Below are positions 41,461 to 52,065 of a stretch of DNA of 64,000 nt, piece by piece; the first letter of the stretch is position 1, and each line of letters opens with the position of its first letter. Source of the DNA: Leishmania mexicana MHOM/GT/2001/U1103. Taxonomy: Eukaryota > Euglenozoa > Kinetoplastea > Trypanosomatida > Trypanosomatidae. A program made the position numbers and the translations under genes. A model generated the notes under the pieces. The model was given only the letters and a program-made list of their open reading frames with translations, was not told where the DNA came from and ran no database searches. The DNA lies in NCBI RefSeq assembly GCF_000234665.1, contig NC_018336.1:723069-787068 (forward strand), given 5' to 3'.

Positions 41461-41945
41461 TACAGAAGCATCTTTATTGCTGTCTGACGGTGTCGATTCT
41501 ATGACGAATAGGTCAACACATCTGCGCACACACAACCACAGCTCACCCACCTCTGTTGCGCTACGGCTATGTCTGGCAACGGGGACCGGCGGAACACTGT
41601 TTGGCGCCGTTCCGCCCACTGCATTGTCACTGCACGCGGCACGGGCTGAGTCCCAGATCGCGCTTGGAATCACCGCAACGCGGCAAAAAGCAGAAAAGCT
41701 GTAGGTGAGAAGCACAGTGTTGTCGAATCACCGACACGATGCATCATGAGCGAGTATGGTCGGGGTCATGGCTGCAGGTCTCTTCGGCATAGCGTCAGCC
41801 CACACCTCTCCGCCGACACTGAGACTGAGCCAGCCGTACCCGAGAGCAGGCTGTGCAGGGTGCTTGGCTTCCCCACAAAGAGTGGGAGGGGGGGGGGAGG
41901 CACTGGGTACTGTGTGATACCGCGGTGAGGCGGCGGGCAATTCGG
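41461..41945 (-). mobile_element. Decayed SIDER-like retroposon, copy D (minus orientation)
   Basis: The right part (about 41868-41930) aligns with 32350-32400 of copy A: GGCTTC-CCAC, a G-rich run, then GATACCGCG and GTGAGG in the same order. In minus orientation the far end (about 41510-41600) contains GGTGGGTGAGCTGTGG, close to GGTAGGTGAGCTGTGG at 58625-58640 at the 3' end of the decayed ingi-type element. A short element with a SIDER-type start and the tail of the larger element is what is expected of SIDERs as truncated derivatives. Identity to copies A and B is much lower than A to B, so this copy is older. It lies about 1 kb after the PEN-2 stop codon. Confidence 0.5.
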
Positions 41946-42311
41946 TACACACACACGCACATACAAAATATCAATCACCTAGCGTCTACCGGGATGCCAC
42001 TACCATCCCCCTTGTCGGGTTTCACTTCCCCATTTACTGTGGGCGTCGTTCACCAAGTGACGCTCCTTTTTTTTCCTGTCGCGTGCTCTCGGGCTGCTGA
42101 CTCCATTGCTGGCGCATTTTAGTTGTCTCTGCGCCCATCCCTCGCCACGCCCCTGTCAACGCTCACCCTCCCATCTTTCGCATCATCTCTGTTCTGTTCT
42201 CCCCTCTCTATCCTTCTACGTGTTTGGCATACTCGCCGCCTCGTTTTGGGGAACCTTTTTCCGTGCACGGGAGCCTCGACTAGCATGCAAGCGCGCATAC
42301 CCATACACCGA

Positions 42312-42354
<43 letters not shown>

Positions 42355-43074
42355 CTATAAAAGCGCAGGGGCCCTCAACGCCTGTCTTTGCATAGAGACG
42401 TTCCACCGTGAGCGTTTCTGTACCTAGGCTATCTCTCCCCTCTCTACGCCTCTCTCCGTGAGCGTGTGTCAGCTTGTGCTGCCGCTGTACTTGGACCGCT
42501 GCTCTTGTCCTTGCGGACGCACTCGTGTGCGTGTGGTGTCGTCCTTCTCCCAGGGGACCCCCTTTTCGTTTTCCTGTTTATCTTTTTCCGCTGCCGTCTC
42601 TCTGCCTCTCGGTGGATTTCAGCTCTTTGGCATCGTTTGCTCAGCAGCAGCACGTCTACGCATCCCTTGTTGTAGCACTCGCCTCTCTGTCTGAGTGTTG
42701 TCCACGGCGCATCTTATCCCCTCCTCCCCTCTCCTTGTCTCTCGTGGCCTCTCTCATCCTCATCCCTCGCGTCGCTTGTTTCGTTGCTTATTTCTCTCCT
42801 TCTGACCACACACACATATATATTTCCGTGCTTTGCCTCCGCTGTCAATCTTCCTCCCCCCTCCGCCCATCAGCCTGACTCACTGCTCCTGCTCGGACGT
42901 GCTTCGTCCAGCTTCTTGAATCTCTTCCACCCATCCTAAATTCTTGTCGTTGCTGGGGGAGGTCATCCGTTTGCGTTTTTCTAGGCGACACGCACACAAC
43001 GTCATCACCGACAAAAGCGTACACGGCTCATCCCCTTCCTCCCTGCTCGTTCCCGTGCAGTCCCCCTTGCCTCA
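41946..43074. other. Spacer before the calpain gene
   Basis: No supported gene. A long (CA)n lies at 42313-42351, (TA) patches near 42812-42822, and extensive CT-rich tracts at 42480-42900 and 43030-43070 that very likely include the calpain spliced-leader acceptor. Confidence 0.5.
42313..42351. repeat. (CA)n microsatellite, about 19 units
   Basis: The longest uninterrupted CA run in the window, read directly. Confidence 0.97.
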
Positions 43075-46000
43075 ATGTCGTCCTCCTTCCCTGCTGAGGC
43101 GTCCATGTGGATGCAGAACGCCGTTCACCTCGACACGGACCACAAATACGTGGAGGCGGAGGAGTGCTACACGAAGGCCATTTTTTTATTTCGGCAGGCC
43201 CTCTCGAACCCGAACATGGCGGACACCGAGCGACAGAAGCTCATGAATTACATGAGCGATGTGGCCAAGCGCATACAGCGGCTGCGCGCGCTGAACCGCA
43301 CTTCTCAGAGTGCGCACTCGCCTGGGCCTAGTGGTTCTCCGGCCGGCTCGCTGGGGCGCCATGCGTCGTCTAGGCAGGCAAGCGAGCACACGTCTCCTCG
43401 TGGCTCCGACGCCGCCGCGACGGCCCTCGGCGCGCGGAATGCACGTGGTAAGACCGGCAAGACTGCACCCGCAGACGCCAAAAATGACATGAAAGTGCTG
43501 GACGCCATTCAAGTCAATCAAACCGATCCATTTCAGGCCAGCGACCCCAGCCCCAGCCCGTCCGCCACGTCGTCGATGTCGGGCAAGCGCACGTTGCCGC
43601 TGGCTTCCCCGACCCCTTCACCCTCGTCTGCGCCGCCAGGTAAGCCAACCTGCGGCAGCGACGGCGCGCCAGAAGGTGGCAAGCCAGGCGACAGCTCCGC
43701 GGCACCGCCAGCGTTGACGACTCCGCCACCACCTGACCCCTCGCAGCAGCTATTCGGCGTCGCGTCTCACTTTGCCCCTCGTACGTCCGAGATGGTCTAC
43801 AAGGCGATTGGGATCTCGATTCAGCTTAGCCAGCAAGGGGAGCTCAAGCGGGCGGTAGATGTGCTGCAGCATGCCTACTCGCGGGGCAGCCGTGAGCGCA
43901 ACAACCCTGGGAATTTCAAGGAGATTGGCGAGACGCTGAAGGTGATGCGCCAGAAGTACTACGCAAAACACCCGCCACGCTTCCTGCAGGACAACCCGAT
44001 CCTGCCGAGCGAGATGGAGCTTCTGCGCAGGAGCGGCGTCACAAGCACGATCCTGCTTCCGCTCTGGGACGATGTGCAGGAGGGCTACGGAGCTGAGAAC
44101 ATCTTCATGCCCTGCGAGGGAGTTTGGGAGGACGCCTTCACACCAAAGCTGTGTCAGCGGCAAATCAGCTCTGGCGCCGTCCTCATGCACTTTTCCGGAT
44201 ACCGGCAGGCGGGGCTGGACTACACCATTGTGCGCGAGGCGGATCCACTGCACATTCGGCAGAGCGTCGTCGGCGACTGCTCACTCGTCTGCAGTCTCAT
44301 GATCTGCGCCAGCTACCAGAAGCGCTTCCCGAACGCGAAGATCATCAGCAACGTCATCTACCCTCAAGACCGCGACGGCAACCCGATCTTGAACCCGAAG
44401 GGCAAGTACTGTGTAAAGATGCTCATCAACGGTATTACTCGCATCGTCACGGTGGACGATCGCCTGCCTGTGAACCCTCAGTCGAGGCGCTTTCTCTGCA
44501 CGAGCAGCACGGATCCGAGCGAGTTGTGGGTGTCCATTATGGAAAAGGCGTTCGTCAAGGTGTGCGGCGGCAGCTACAACTTCCCCGGCAGCGTCAGCTA
44601 CGCCGACCTGTACAAGCTAAGTGGGTGGCTGCCAGACTCGACGGCGTTCGACAAGCCCGAGTTCGACCGAGAGTTTCAGTGGCGGCGGCTTTATCAAAAC
44701 TTCAAGGCCGGCGCTCTGCTCTTCACAGTCAGCACCCCTGTGGAGATGCCGGCAGCGGACGAAGCGCTCGGGCTCGCCGCAGGCCACGCGTATGCAGTGC
44801 TGGACATGCAGGAGGTGGGCAAGGAGCGTGTCATGCTGCTGCGCAACCCGTGGGGGAAGCAGGAGTGGAACGGCAAGTACGGCCGCCGAGACACCAGCGA
44901 GGCAAGCATCGCCGTCCGCGCCGCCTTTGATCTCAAACGCAAAGAGGAGGACATGGGCGTCTTCTGCATCGCCTACGATGATGTGGTGCGCTGCTTCGAC
45001 AACTGCAGTCTGAGCTGGAACCCATACATGCTGTACCGCACCCCGGAGGGTGGGCCGCGCCGACCGGTGCGCATCGCGTGCCACGGCACCTTCGACTACA
45101 CCCTCAGCACGGCGCTGTCGCCGCAGCTGCACATTGGTGTCGTCGACGCCCCGAAGCGCACGCGCATGCACCTGATCTTATCTCGCCACATCACCGACGT
45201 CTCGGAGTTTGGCCGACAGTACGAGAAGGACGACCACACGACACCGTACTTGGCCTTGAAGGTGTACGACGTGACTGACTACCCGTCTGTAGCGCAGCAC
45301 CTTGGTGGCCATTGCTCGCTGGAGATGTGCTACTGCCGCCGCCTCGCCTCGAACTCGGACTTCAAGAACAGCATCGAGCCCCTCAACGATGTCATCTACC
45401 GCGCCTCGTCTGCGCGCACTTTCAGCTTCGACTGTCCCGCCGGCTCGAGCAATCTGGTGGTGGTCGTGTCGCGGACTGCCTCAAAGGAGCGGCAGCCTTT
45501 CAACTTCACCGTGACCCTGCACACGGAGCTGGAGCAGATGCGGCTGCCGCGGTTGCAGGGCAACTACGGCAGCGGCGCCGAGGACAAGAACTCCCTCCTG
45601 GCAAGCGCCAACGCCAACGCCGGGAGCCCGCACGCTGGAGTGTACATGCACATGATACCGACCTCCTCGCTCAAGTTCATGACGCGACTGTCAGGCGAGT
45701 GGGTAAAGGGCAAGACTTGCGGCGGCCGCACCGACGCCGCCACGTATGTCTTCAACCCGCAGTACCGCCTGCACCTGAACCAGCCCTCGCACGTGTCGCT
45801 GAGACTGGCTGTGACAGGGTGCGAGGTGCCGTGCTCGATTCAGATGATCAAGCCGATGTCGTCCAGCAAATACGAGGAGAACGAGGGCAGCGGCGGTACC
45901 AAGCGCAAGATGACTGACTTCGACGGCCGCGTCGGGAACGGCGCCAAGGCGGGCGAGCTTGTCCTTGAGAGCGCCCGCTACGCCTTTGGTGGTGCTGTTC

Positions 46001-47214
46001 TAGATAGCGCGCTGCCGTTCTGCGTCTGCTACGACCGCTACCGCTCCCTCGGCAAGCTGCAGTGGAGGGAGGCGAAGAAGGTGCTGGTGAACGTGACCGC
46101 CCCGAACCGGGCGCCGGAGTTCTTCATCGTCTACGACCTCGAGGACACCGACACCGTGGCGATGCTTCTCCTGAATGCCATAAAGAAGGGTTGCGCTGCC
46201 TCCCCACGCGACGCGCACTTTACCGTGAACGAGAAGCCGATCACGCTCGAGGCCACCATCGCGTCGCTCTTCCAGCTCGCGTCCTCCCTCGGCGGTGAAT
46301 CCCTCGCCTCTGGCGGGGATGGCGCGACAACTGCGAAGTCTGTCACAGTAACCCTCACCCTGGACGGGAAGGCGGCGCCGATCGAGTCTGCCTCGAGCCC
46401 ACCTGTGCGGAAGCTGAAGGAAGTCATGAGCGACATCGTCTCGGATGTGCTCAAGTGCTCGTCCCAGTTCAGCAGCTACGTGCCACGCCTGACGCATCTT
46501 GCCAGGCAGGCGAACAGTGCGCTGACCGGGGCCAGCGACGCCGACGTGCGAGCGTACATTCTCGAGCTCACCGCTTACCTTGGTGACTACGTGAAGCGGT
46601 GTGCCAGCGCGGTGCGGCCGGCACAGACGCCGCAGGCGCTGCTTCCGCTGCTTCCTGCCGGCGATTACACGGTCATTCCATCGTTATGGGAGAAGGGCAA
46701 GCCTGGCAGCTTTGAGGTGACGGTGGAGACGTCGCAGCCACACAAGGTGTCGGCGATTCCGGAGGAGGGGCACAACATGCAAGAGACGCTTGTGCGCGGC
46801 GCACTACGCCCCGTCGCTGCTTGCCTGAGCACCTCACTGATGAAGCCAAGGACAGTGCTCCGAATGAAGGATCCGTTCTTTGAGAACAGCAAGGTGCAGG
46901 TGCTCTGCCCCGCCCGCTCCGTCTTCATGAGTCGTCTCTTTGTCCTCATTGACATGGTGGATGCGGAGGCGAAGGGTCAGCCGGCCAAGGCCCCTGCCAC
47001 GAACCTGAGCCTCTTCCGTGTGCACGACACGTCATCGATGGAGCTGGTGTGTGCGTCAGACGAGTACTCCCACGGCGGTGTGTCAACCCCACCTGTGGAG
47101 CTGGAGGCGAAGACGCAGTATCTGCTCGTGGTGAGCGCGAAGGAGAGCGTGGCTGACAAGTTCCTCCTCCGCATCTATACCAGCGGCAGCTGCATCGCTC
47201 AGCTGGCGAACTGA
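43075..47214 (+). CDS. Calpain-type cysteine peptidase, CAPN7/PalB class
   Basis: A 1379-residue calpain with CAPN7/PalB-type architecture. Residues 5-75 form a MIT-like helical bundle (VEAEECYTKAIFLFRQAL) that in relatives binds ESCRT-III. A Ser/Pro/Ala linker (78-225) and a second helical MIT-like segment (about 232-300) follow. The catalytic domain (about 320-680) carries Cys402 in VVGDCS, His571 in GHAYAVLDM and Asn591 in LLRNPWG, so the triad is complete. IIYPQDRDG and NPKGKYCVKMLINGI closely match the CAPN7 group. Downstream are several C2/domain III-like beta units, including SLWEKGKPGSFEVTVET near 1202 and a final unit near 1300-1379. The link to ESCRT is inferred from family knowledge. 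Many kinetoplastid calpain-like proteins lack triad residues; this one does not. The ATG is the first in frame after the CT tract. Confidence 0.93.
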   Translation: MSSSFPAEASMWMQNAVHLDTDHKYVEAEECYTKAIFLFRQALSNPNMADTERQKLMNYMSDVAKRIQRLRALNRTSQSAHSPGPSGSPAGSLGRHASSRQASEHTSPRGSDAAATALGARNARGKTGKTAPADAKNDMKVLDAIQVNQTDPFQASDPSPSPSATSSMSGKRTLPLASPTPSPSSAPPGKPTCGSDGAPEGGKPGDSSAAPPALTTPPPPDPSQQLFGVASHFAPRTSEMVYKAIGISIQLSQQGELKRAVDVLQHAYSRGSRERNNPGNFKEIGETLKVMRQKYYAKHPPRFLQDNPILPSEMELLRRSGVTSTILLPLWDDVQEGYGAENIFMPCEGVWEDAFTPKLCQRQISSGAVLMHFSGYRQAGLDYTIVREADPLHIRQSVVGDCSLVCSLMICASYQKRFPNAKIISNVIYPQDRDGNPILNPKGKYCVKMLINGITRIVTVDDRLPVNPQSRRFLCTSSTDPSELWVSIMEKAFVKVCGGSYNFPGSVSYADLYKLSGWLPDSTAFDKPEFDREFQWRRLYQNFKAGALLFTVSTPVEMPAADEALGLAAGHAYAVLDMQEVGKERVMLLRNPWGKQEWNGKYGRRDTSEASIAVRAAFDLKRKEEDMGVFCIAYDDVVRCFDNCSLSWNPYMLYRTPEGGPRRPVRIACHGTFDYTLSTALSPQLHIGVVDAPKRTRMHLILSRHITDVSEFGRQYEKDDHTTPYLALKVYDVTDYPSVAQHLGGHCSLEMCYCRRLASNSDFKNSIEPLNDVIYRASSARTFSFDCPAGSSNLVVVVSRTASKERQPFNFTVTLHTELEQMRLPRLQGNYGSGAEDKNSLLASANANAGSPHAGVYMHMIPTSSLKFMTRLSGEWVKGKTCGGRTDAATYVFNPQYRLHLNQPSHVSLRLAVTGCEVPCSIQMIKPMSSSKYEENEGSGGTKRKMTDFDGRVGNGAKAGELVLESARYAFGGAVLDSALPFCVCYDRYRSLGKLQWREAKKVLVNVTAPNRAPEFFIVYDLEDTDTVAMLLLNAIKKGCAASPRDAHFTVNEKPITLEATIASLFQLASSLGGESLASGGDGATTAKSVTVTLTLDGKAAPIESASSPPVRKLKEVMSDIVSDVLKCSSQFSSYVPRLTHLARQANSALTGASDADVRAYILELTAYLGDYVKRCASAVRPAQTPQALLPLLPAGDYTVIPSLWEKGKPGSFEVTVETSQPHKVSAIPEEGHNMQETLVRGALRPVAACLSTSLMKPRTVLRMKDPFFENSKVQVLCPARSVFMSRLFVLIDMVDAEAKGQPAKAPATNLSLFRVHDTSSMELVCASDEYSHGGVSTPPVELEAKTQYLLVVSAKESVADKFLLRIYTSGSCIAQLAN

Positions 47215-48229
47215 ACAAGACCCACGCCGGGAGCGGGCGATGCGGGTGGGAGAGCAGCGGAGATGAAGGAGGAATCGAGCGCCTGTGTGCATCCAGCGCT
47301 GTGCCAAGTCAGACCCACGAATATGCACGGTCGGCACTCCCCGCGCGCCATGCGGGGGACGCTTTATGAACTGTCTCATCTCTTTCGTTCACAGGTCTCT
47401 GCGCCTGCCGCAGATGCGCGCATCCTCTGCGCCGCCCATCTCGTCCTCTCTCCTTACCGATGCCGTCGTTGCACTTCACTGCCGTACGAAGCGCCGGCTG
47501 GTGTGCTCTGACGCGCTCTTCTGTTTTTCGTTCGTCTTCCACGTTTGGAAGTGCCGCGCTTTCCACTTCCGTGTGTGGGCCGCACACGAAACACCTCGTT
47601 CTGATTCATGTGCTGATGGCGTTCTGCTTTGTTCTTGTTCACGTTATATATGTCCGCTCATGACGTGTGCATCGTGCATCGTGCGGATGTGTGTGTGTGT
47701 GTCGGTGTGTGTGTAGGCAGGTAAGCTAACACCACACAGAGGGAGAGAAGAAAAAAATAAAAAACAGTGATGGCGTGAGCATGGGAATCACCGTTGGGCT
47801 GTGCAACCTGATGCGGTCATGGTCGTTGCCCACGATCCACATGCTCCCGCACGCGCTGATGTATGTGTAGTGATCCTATGCGCGTCCGGGTGTGTGGGCG
47901 CTTGTGCGGAGAGTTTTGTCTTTTGAGTCTCTCTCCTTTTTTTCCGTTCACTTTGGCTCATTGAATGGCGGCTGTGGAAAGGGCGTTGGGTACCACGTAT
48001 GTTGCCGCCACCCTCTTTATCCTTGTCCGTTTTTCAGCTCCGCTACGGGGTATAGATGTTGGGTGCTCATCCACGTCTGTACATCTTCCCGTACAAGGTG
48101 TACCCAAGAAGGGTGAGCGATGTCGCATCTCGCTTCTCCTCTCCTCCCTCTTGTTCTCTTCCGCAGCTCGTCAGTGGGACCAGCCCCCCCCCCCCCCCCA
48201 CTCCGACGGCACTGAGAGAAAGAATAATA
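47215..48229. other. Spacer, 3' flank of the calpain gene
   Basis: No supported gene. (GT)n occurs near 47690-47715, an A run near 47753-47765, and a C16 tract at 48184-48199. Probably the calpain 3' UTR up to a decayed mobile element. Confidence 0.4.
48184..48199. repeat. Poly-C tract (16 C)
   Basis: Uninterrupted run of C read directly; it lies at the left edge of the region assigned to a decayed mobile element. Confidence 0.9.
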
Positions 48230-50900
48230 TTCATACACCGAGATTCCCAGCAGGGGCCGACTCGTGTACTCCCCACATCGTGTACGCAACATTGGCTTCC
48301 CCCTCCCACACGCATGCCGGACCGGCCCCGGAGTGGCGTTGTAATGCGATTATGCACGCCTTCCCCACCTGCGCATGGCCTCCTTGCCCTCCATACAAAA
48401 ACGCCACCACTCTGAAGTTGACAGGCTTCGACGAGGACTGCATGGCCCTTCAATCAGGACGGCATTGCAGAAGGCTAATTGAGGGACTCCCCATTGGGAA
48501 GACTCCGATGGCTCGTGCTGCCGCGCCCCAACGCAGCCATCATACGACTCTTTCGAAATGAAGACGAACTCCCCCGACGCGTCCATGACGCAGCTCGAAG
48601 AGGACGAACACAGTAGGCTCCTGCCAGAGCCGCTTCCGTGGCTTCTCTACCTGGGAGGAGGATGAAGGGACGAGCGAAGAGAGCCGCCACCTTGCCTTGA
48701 AGCGGGCTGGAGGCGATCAGGGAGTCCCCCCACTTGCGAGCTTGAGCACCCTGAAGAGAACGCGAGGAAGCTCATCCGCGTCTCTTCGGTGGCGTGCGAG
48801 AAGCTGGTCAGCGACGTCGGGTCGGTTCAAGAATTCCGCTCTGTCATGGAAGGCGTGTGAGCTTGACATGGCCAAACTGCGCACTGCGCGCACACGCCCC
48901 ACAGCAGTACCAGTCATCACCTTCCCGCCTCAAACACAATGGCCACCGCCTTACAACGCTGCCCCACTCACATGCGACATATACATGGCACAAGGGCGCT
49001 CCAATGGCGCTCGTATCCCCGAAGGATGACCACGAGCAGAGGGCAGCATCCGAATGAGAAGACGCAGGTGCTCCCCACGCCTCGCATACGCGTCATCTTG
49101 CTCCCGTGCAGGTGCTCGGCTTTCGAAGCCCGAAGAGGAGGAAGGGCGATCCTGCACGTCCTACAAGCCTTACCCGAGGCGCGAGCCCATTGACGCCTGG
49201 CCAGTAGTCAAGGAAGAGCGGAGGGGGAACTCCCTTGCCTACGGCACAGGTGAAATCGATGCACTTTGCAGATCTGTGTGGCGAGATGAAAAGCGAGGGG
49301 CCGCAACCAATGCAGCGCGCATGGGACGTACCCACGCCGCTATGGACAGACGCCGATGATGAGGCCACTCCCCTCACTGGCAGCAGCCATTAGGGTGCCG
49401 AGCGCACCTCCGAACCCTCTCCTTGGCTGGGCGTTCACCGTCGTGCAAGAGAAGAAAGGACGTCTCAGACAGCGGCACCTTCATTCTCTGGCCGCGACAA
49501 GTCAGCAGCTGGCCCGATGAGCAGCGTTACAACGCGGCGGTGGGTCTGGATGCACAGCCATGGGAACTTTGTCCTCGACGGCTGTGTGTGAGGGGCGAGG
49601 GTGTGACGGACCTGGCAAGGTCATCTTTTCCAGGTGCCTCTTTCTGTGCATCTGCGGCCGCTCTTGGGCCTGTGAACCAGGGACGGCTCCGTGCATCAGC
49701 GAAGAACGCACCCAATGAGCTTGGCCGTTGGCCCAGAGGTGATGCAGAATGGTGACAGCAACATCGCCCTGCCATCCTATGTGTGCCAAGCGATCCGTCT
49801 CCAAAACACTGGTGAAGGTCTGCATGGAAAACATCCAACGGACGGGTGGTCCACGGGCGGTGGAGGCTGCTCTGCAAGCGCCCCGAAGCGCTGCGGGAAA
49901 AGCTTAGCGTCACCTTGAGTGACGACGAGACCAGGGCCTGCAACATGTCTGCGTTGGCTGGCTTGGTGCTTGACGACAACTTTGGAACGGTTTGTGGTGA
50001 AAAACAGACGTGCACTCAGCCGAGCACCGATTCGATCAGGCCGCTGACCACCAAGAAGATGGGGATGGGGGCGGCTCATGGGTCACCTTTGGTGTGCCTC
50101 CCGAGTCGTGCACATGGCTCTTCACAAATTTTCTTTTCCTCACAATGACGCGCCGGATCTGTTCAAAAGTTGTTACGAGACCTCCACTGTGGTTTCCTGC
50201 AGGGGGGGGGTCTGTCCCACAGCGCACAAAGCGAACTCCGCTTGTGGCGCCAACGAGCAGCGCCGGATAAACCACGTCGCACCGCACGTCCCTTGGCGTC
50301 TGCCGCAGAGCACCGCCTTTCACATAGGTGGCAACACCAGGGGGACGGGAGGGGGAGGGGCGGTACGCATGCATCCGCATACGAAGCAGATGGTGGCCAC
50401 CCGTCCCCGTTGAGGGGAAGGGGAGGGGTGTCCGATGCAAGTAGCATCAACTCGGCTGAACTCTGCGCGGCTCACTGTGCCTTGTCGGGCATCCACGCCA
50501 TTAACAAGAAACAACAATGAGAGGCAGCGGCAGCACCACGCCTTCCCATCGACAGCACTCCGGCCATGTGATGCATGCTGCAACGCATGCATGGATGACT
50601 GTCCTCCCATACGCGGTCACTTCCGAAGTACATCAAGTCCGCTGCGACTCCCGCCGACGGTCGGAGCCGTGACCCCGCACACCACACGGTGAAGGGGTCT
50701 GACTAGCGACATGGCGAGGGACACGACGTGATGGATAAGACAAGGGAGGAACCTGCACTGCTCGAAGATGTCATCGAAGGGCGATAGACAGCGACCCTGT
50801 GAGAGCGGAATGCAGAGGCCGACCTCCCCCCACCTCACCCCAGCCTACTGAACCACATTGAGCACATTTGATAGGACCCTTCACGACCGGTTAGGCAACG
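48230..50900 (+). mobile_element. Decayed retroelement, probably VIPER/TATE (DIRS-like)
   Basis: This 2.7 kb stretch differs from ordinary spacer: it has even base composition, no simple repeats, and broken coding-like segments in all three + frames. The clearest are reverse transcriptase pieces at about 49420-50010, listed separately. Upstream, a frame at 48270-48540 reads CRRLIEGLPIG...PMARAAAPQ and looks coding. Stops and frame changes occur every 100-300 bases, so no product is made. Edges are not sharp and no terminal repeats were seen. The family is inferred from the reverse transcriptase motifs; an ingi-type origin is the alternative. Confidence 0.5.
49420..50010 (+). pseudogene. Reverse transcriptase remnant with frameshifts
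   Basis: Fragments in order, in changing frames: FTVVQEKKGRLRQ (about 49430), then FILWPRQ and YNAAVGL (about 49480-49545), EGVTDLARSSFPGASF (about 49595-49645), LAVGPEVMQN then ALPSYV (about 49720-49785), ENIQRTGGPRAVEAALQ (about 49830-49880) and LSVTLSDDE followed by LAGLVLDDNFGTV (about 49905-49995). This order fits a DIRS-type reverse transcriptase: KKGR..I.WPR, D-L-x-x-S-F-F, L-x-M-G with A-x-x-Y-V, the catalytic D-N box and a final F-L-G-x-x-x-D. The catalytic D-N box reads E-N here, and stops lie between fragments, so it cannot be functional. Confidence 0.5.
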
Positions 50901-52065
50901 GGGGATGGAGCCCCTCAAATCCGTGACCACCTTATCTTTCCTCTCTCCATGATCTCAGACTGGCGAGGGCACGAAGTATTCATCCGTGTGCGTGTGTGTG
51001 TGTGCGTATTTCTACCGGCACGTGGATACTCGGATAGTCGAGCGAGCGTGAGCCATTGCGAACTCTGCGGTGCCAGTGTCGACGGAGCATCTCTGCTGCT
51101 GATCACCTGGAAGAGCGAACTACGCGTCGTTCCGCAGCTGTGCACATGAACAAAAGGAAGAGCAAAATGCAAAAAACAGCAACAACAGAAAAGCATAGTA
51201 ACTGAAGCGGTTGCTGGTGCAATGTAGTCAGTGGGAGACCTGGAGGCTGGCGCTGCGCTCTATCATGTTGCAGCGCCAGCTCGTTTCGTTGCTCGAGAGT
51301 GCCACCGTCTTGTGCTGTCGTTGTCTATGCACACACGCGCAAGAGGTGGTGCATAGACATGTATGCTGACGTGGACGCCGTCTCCATCCTCTGCGCGTGC
51401 ACCTTGGCAATCTGAGTCGCCAAGACCGAGGAGGCCAATGGGGCCAGCCCCCGCTTTGCGCCGCGGTGGAAGTGACAGTACGGATCCGTCGCAGCCCCAA
51501 ACGGGGCCCATGTTTGCTTTCTGCACGCGATGCACAAGAAGTGACACGACTGTCTGTCCAAGGATTCGGCATTTCTCTCTCTCTTCTCCACCATTCACTC
51601 TACCTGGGGTCCTATGGCCGCAGGCGCGCAAAAAAAAACAAAAAAGTGACTCGTGCGTGCACGCAAAGGCCGCCGCTCTTCGGCGTGGTTGTCTTTCCTT
51701 GCTCCTCGCACCCCTCCCCCTGTGTCTTATGCGCAGGTTTCTCTTGAGGGCAGCTCACGCACTCGCCCCCCGTCCTACTGGGCTCCCTCATCGGTCATAC
51801 ACAGACGGCCGTCAACTGCTCCATCGTTTTCCGGCGTTTCTAGTAACTCGCATATCCTGATTGCGCTTTTTTTTGTGTGTGTGTGTGTGTGTGCTGTGAG
51901 GCTGCAGGTGCACAGGCGAGGTGTTTGACGGGCCTACACAGGCCCACGCGTCCCACTCGTGGCACCACAGCGTCCCTGCCGTTATTCCGAGCAGCAGCAG
52001 CAGCAGAATCGGCGGGTCTGCCTGTTTTTTTTTTCTGTTGGAAGGAGGCGGTGCTTACCAGCAAT
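50901..52065. other. Spacer before the four-TM protein gene
   Basis: No supported gene. It contains (GT) near 50988-51004, an A run near 51630-51644, a (GT)n at 51875-51893, and a T-rich tract at 52025-52036. The frame of the next gene is open upstream to a GTG at 51877 but has no ATG. Confidence 0.45.
52025..52046 (+). promoter_or_regulatory. Candidate spliced-leader acceptor
   Basis: A run of T followed by CTGTTGG and then AG at 52043-52044, only about 20 bases before the ATG at 52066. If used it gives a very short 5' UTR and excludes any longer N-terminus. An upstream (GT)/T tract near 51866-51874 is an alternative. Confidence 0.4.

Noticed and set aside
41477..41704. A 75-codon + frame
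   Set aside because: It lies within the decayed SIDER-like copy D and reads antisense to the retroposon tail.
42301..42360. CA-repeat array considered as a regular repeat or CRISPR-like array
   Set aside because: Plain dinucleotide microsatellite without spacers; the organism is a eukaryote.
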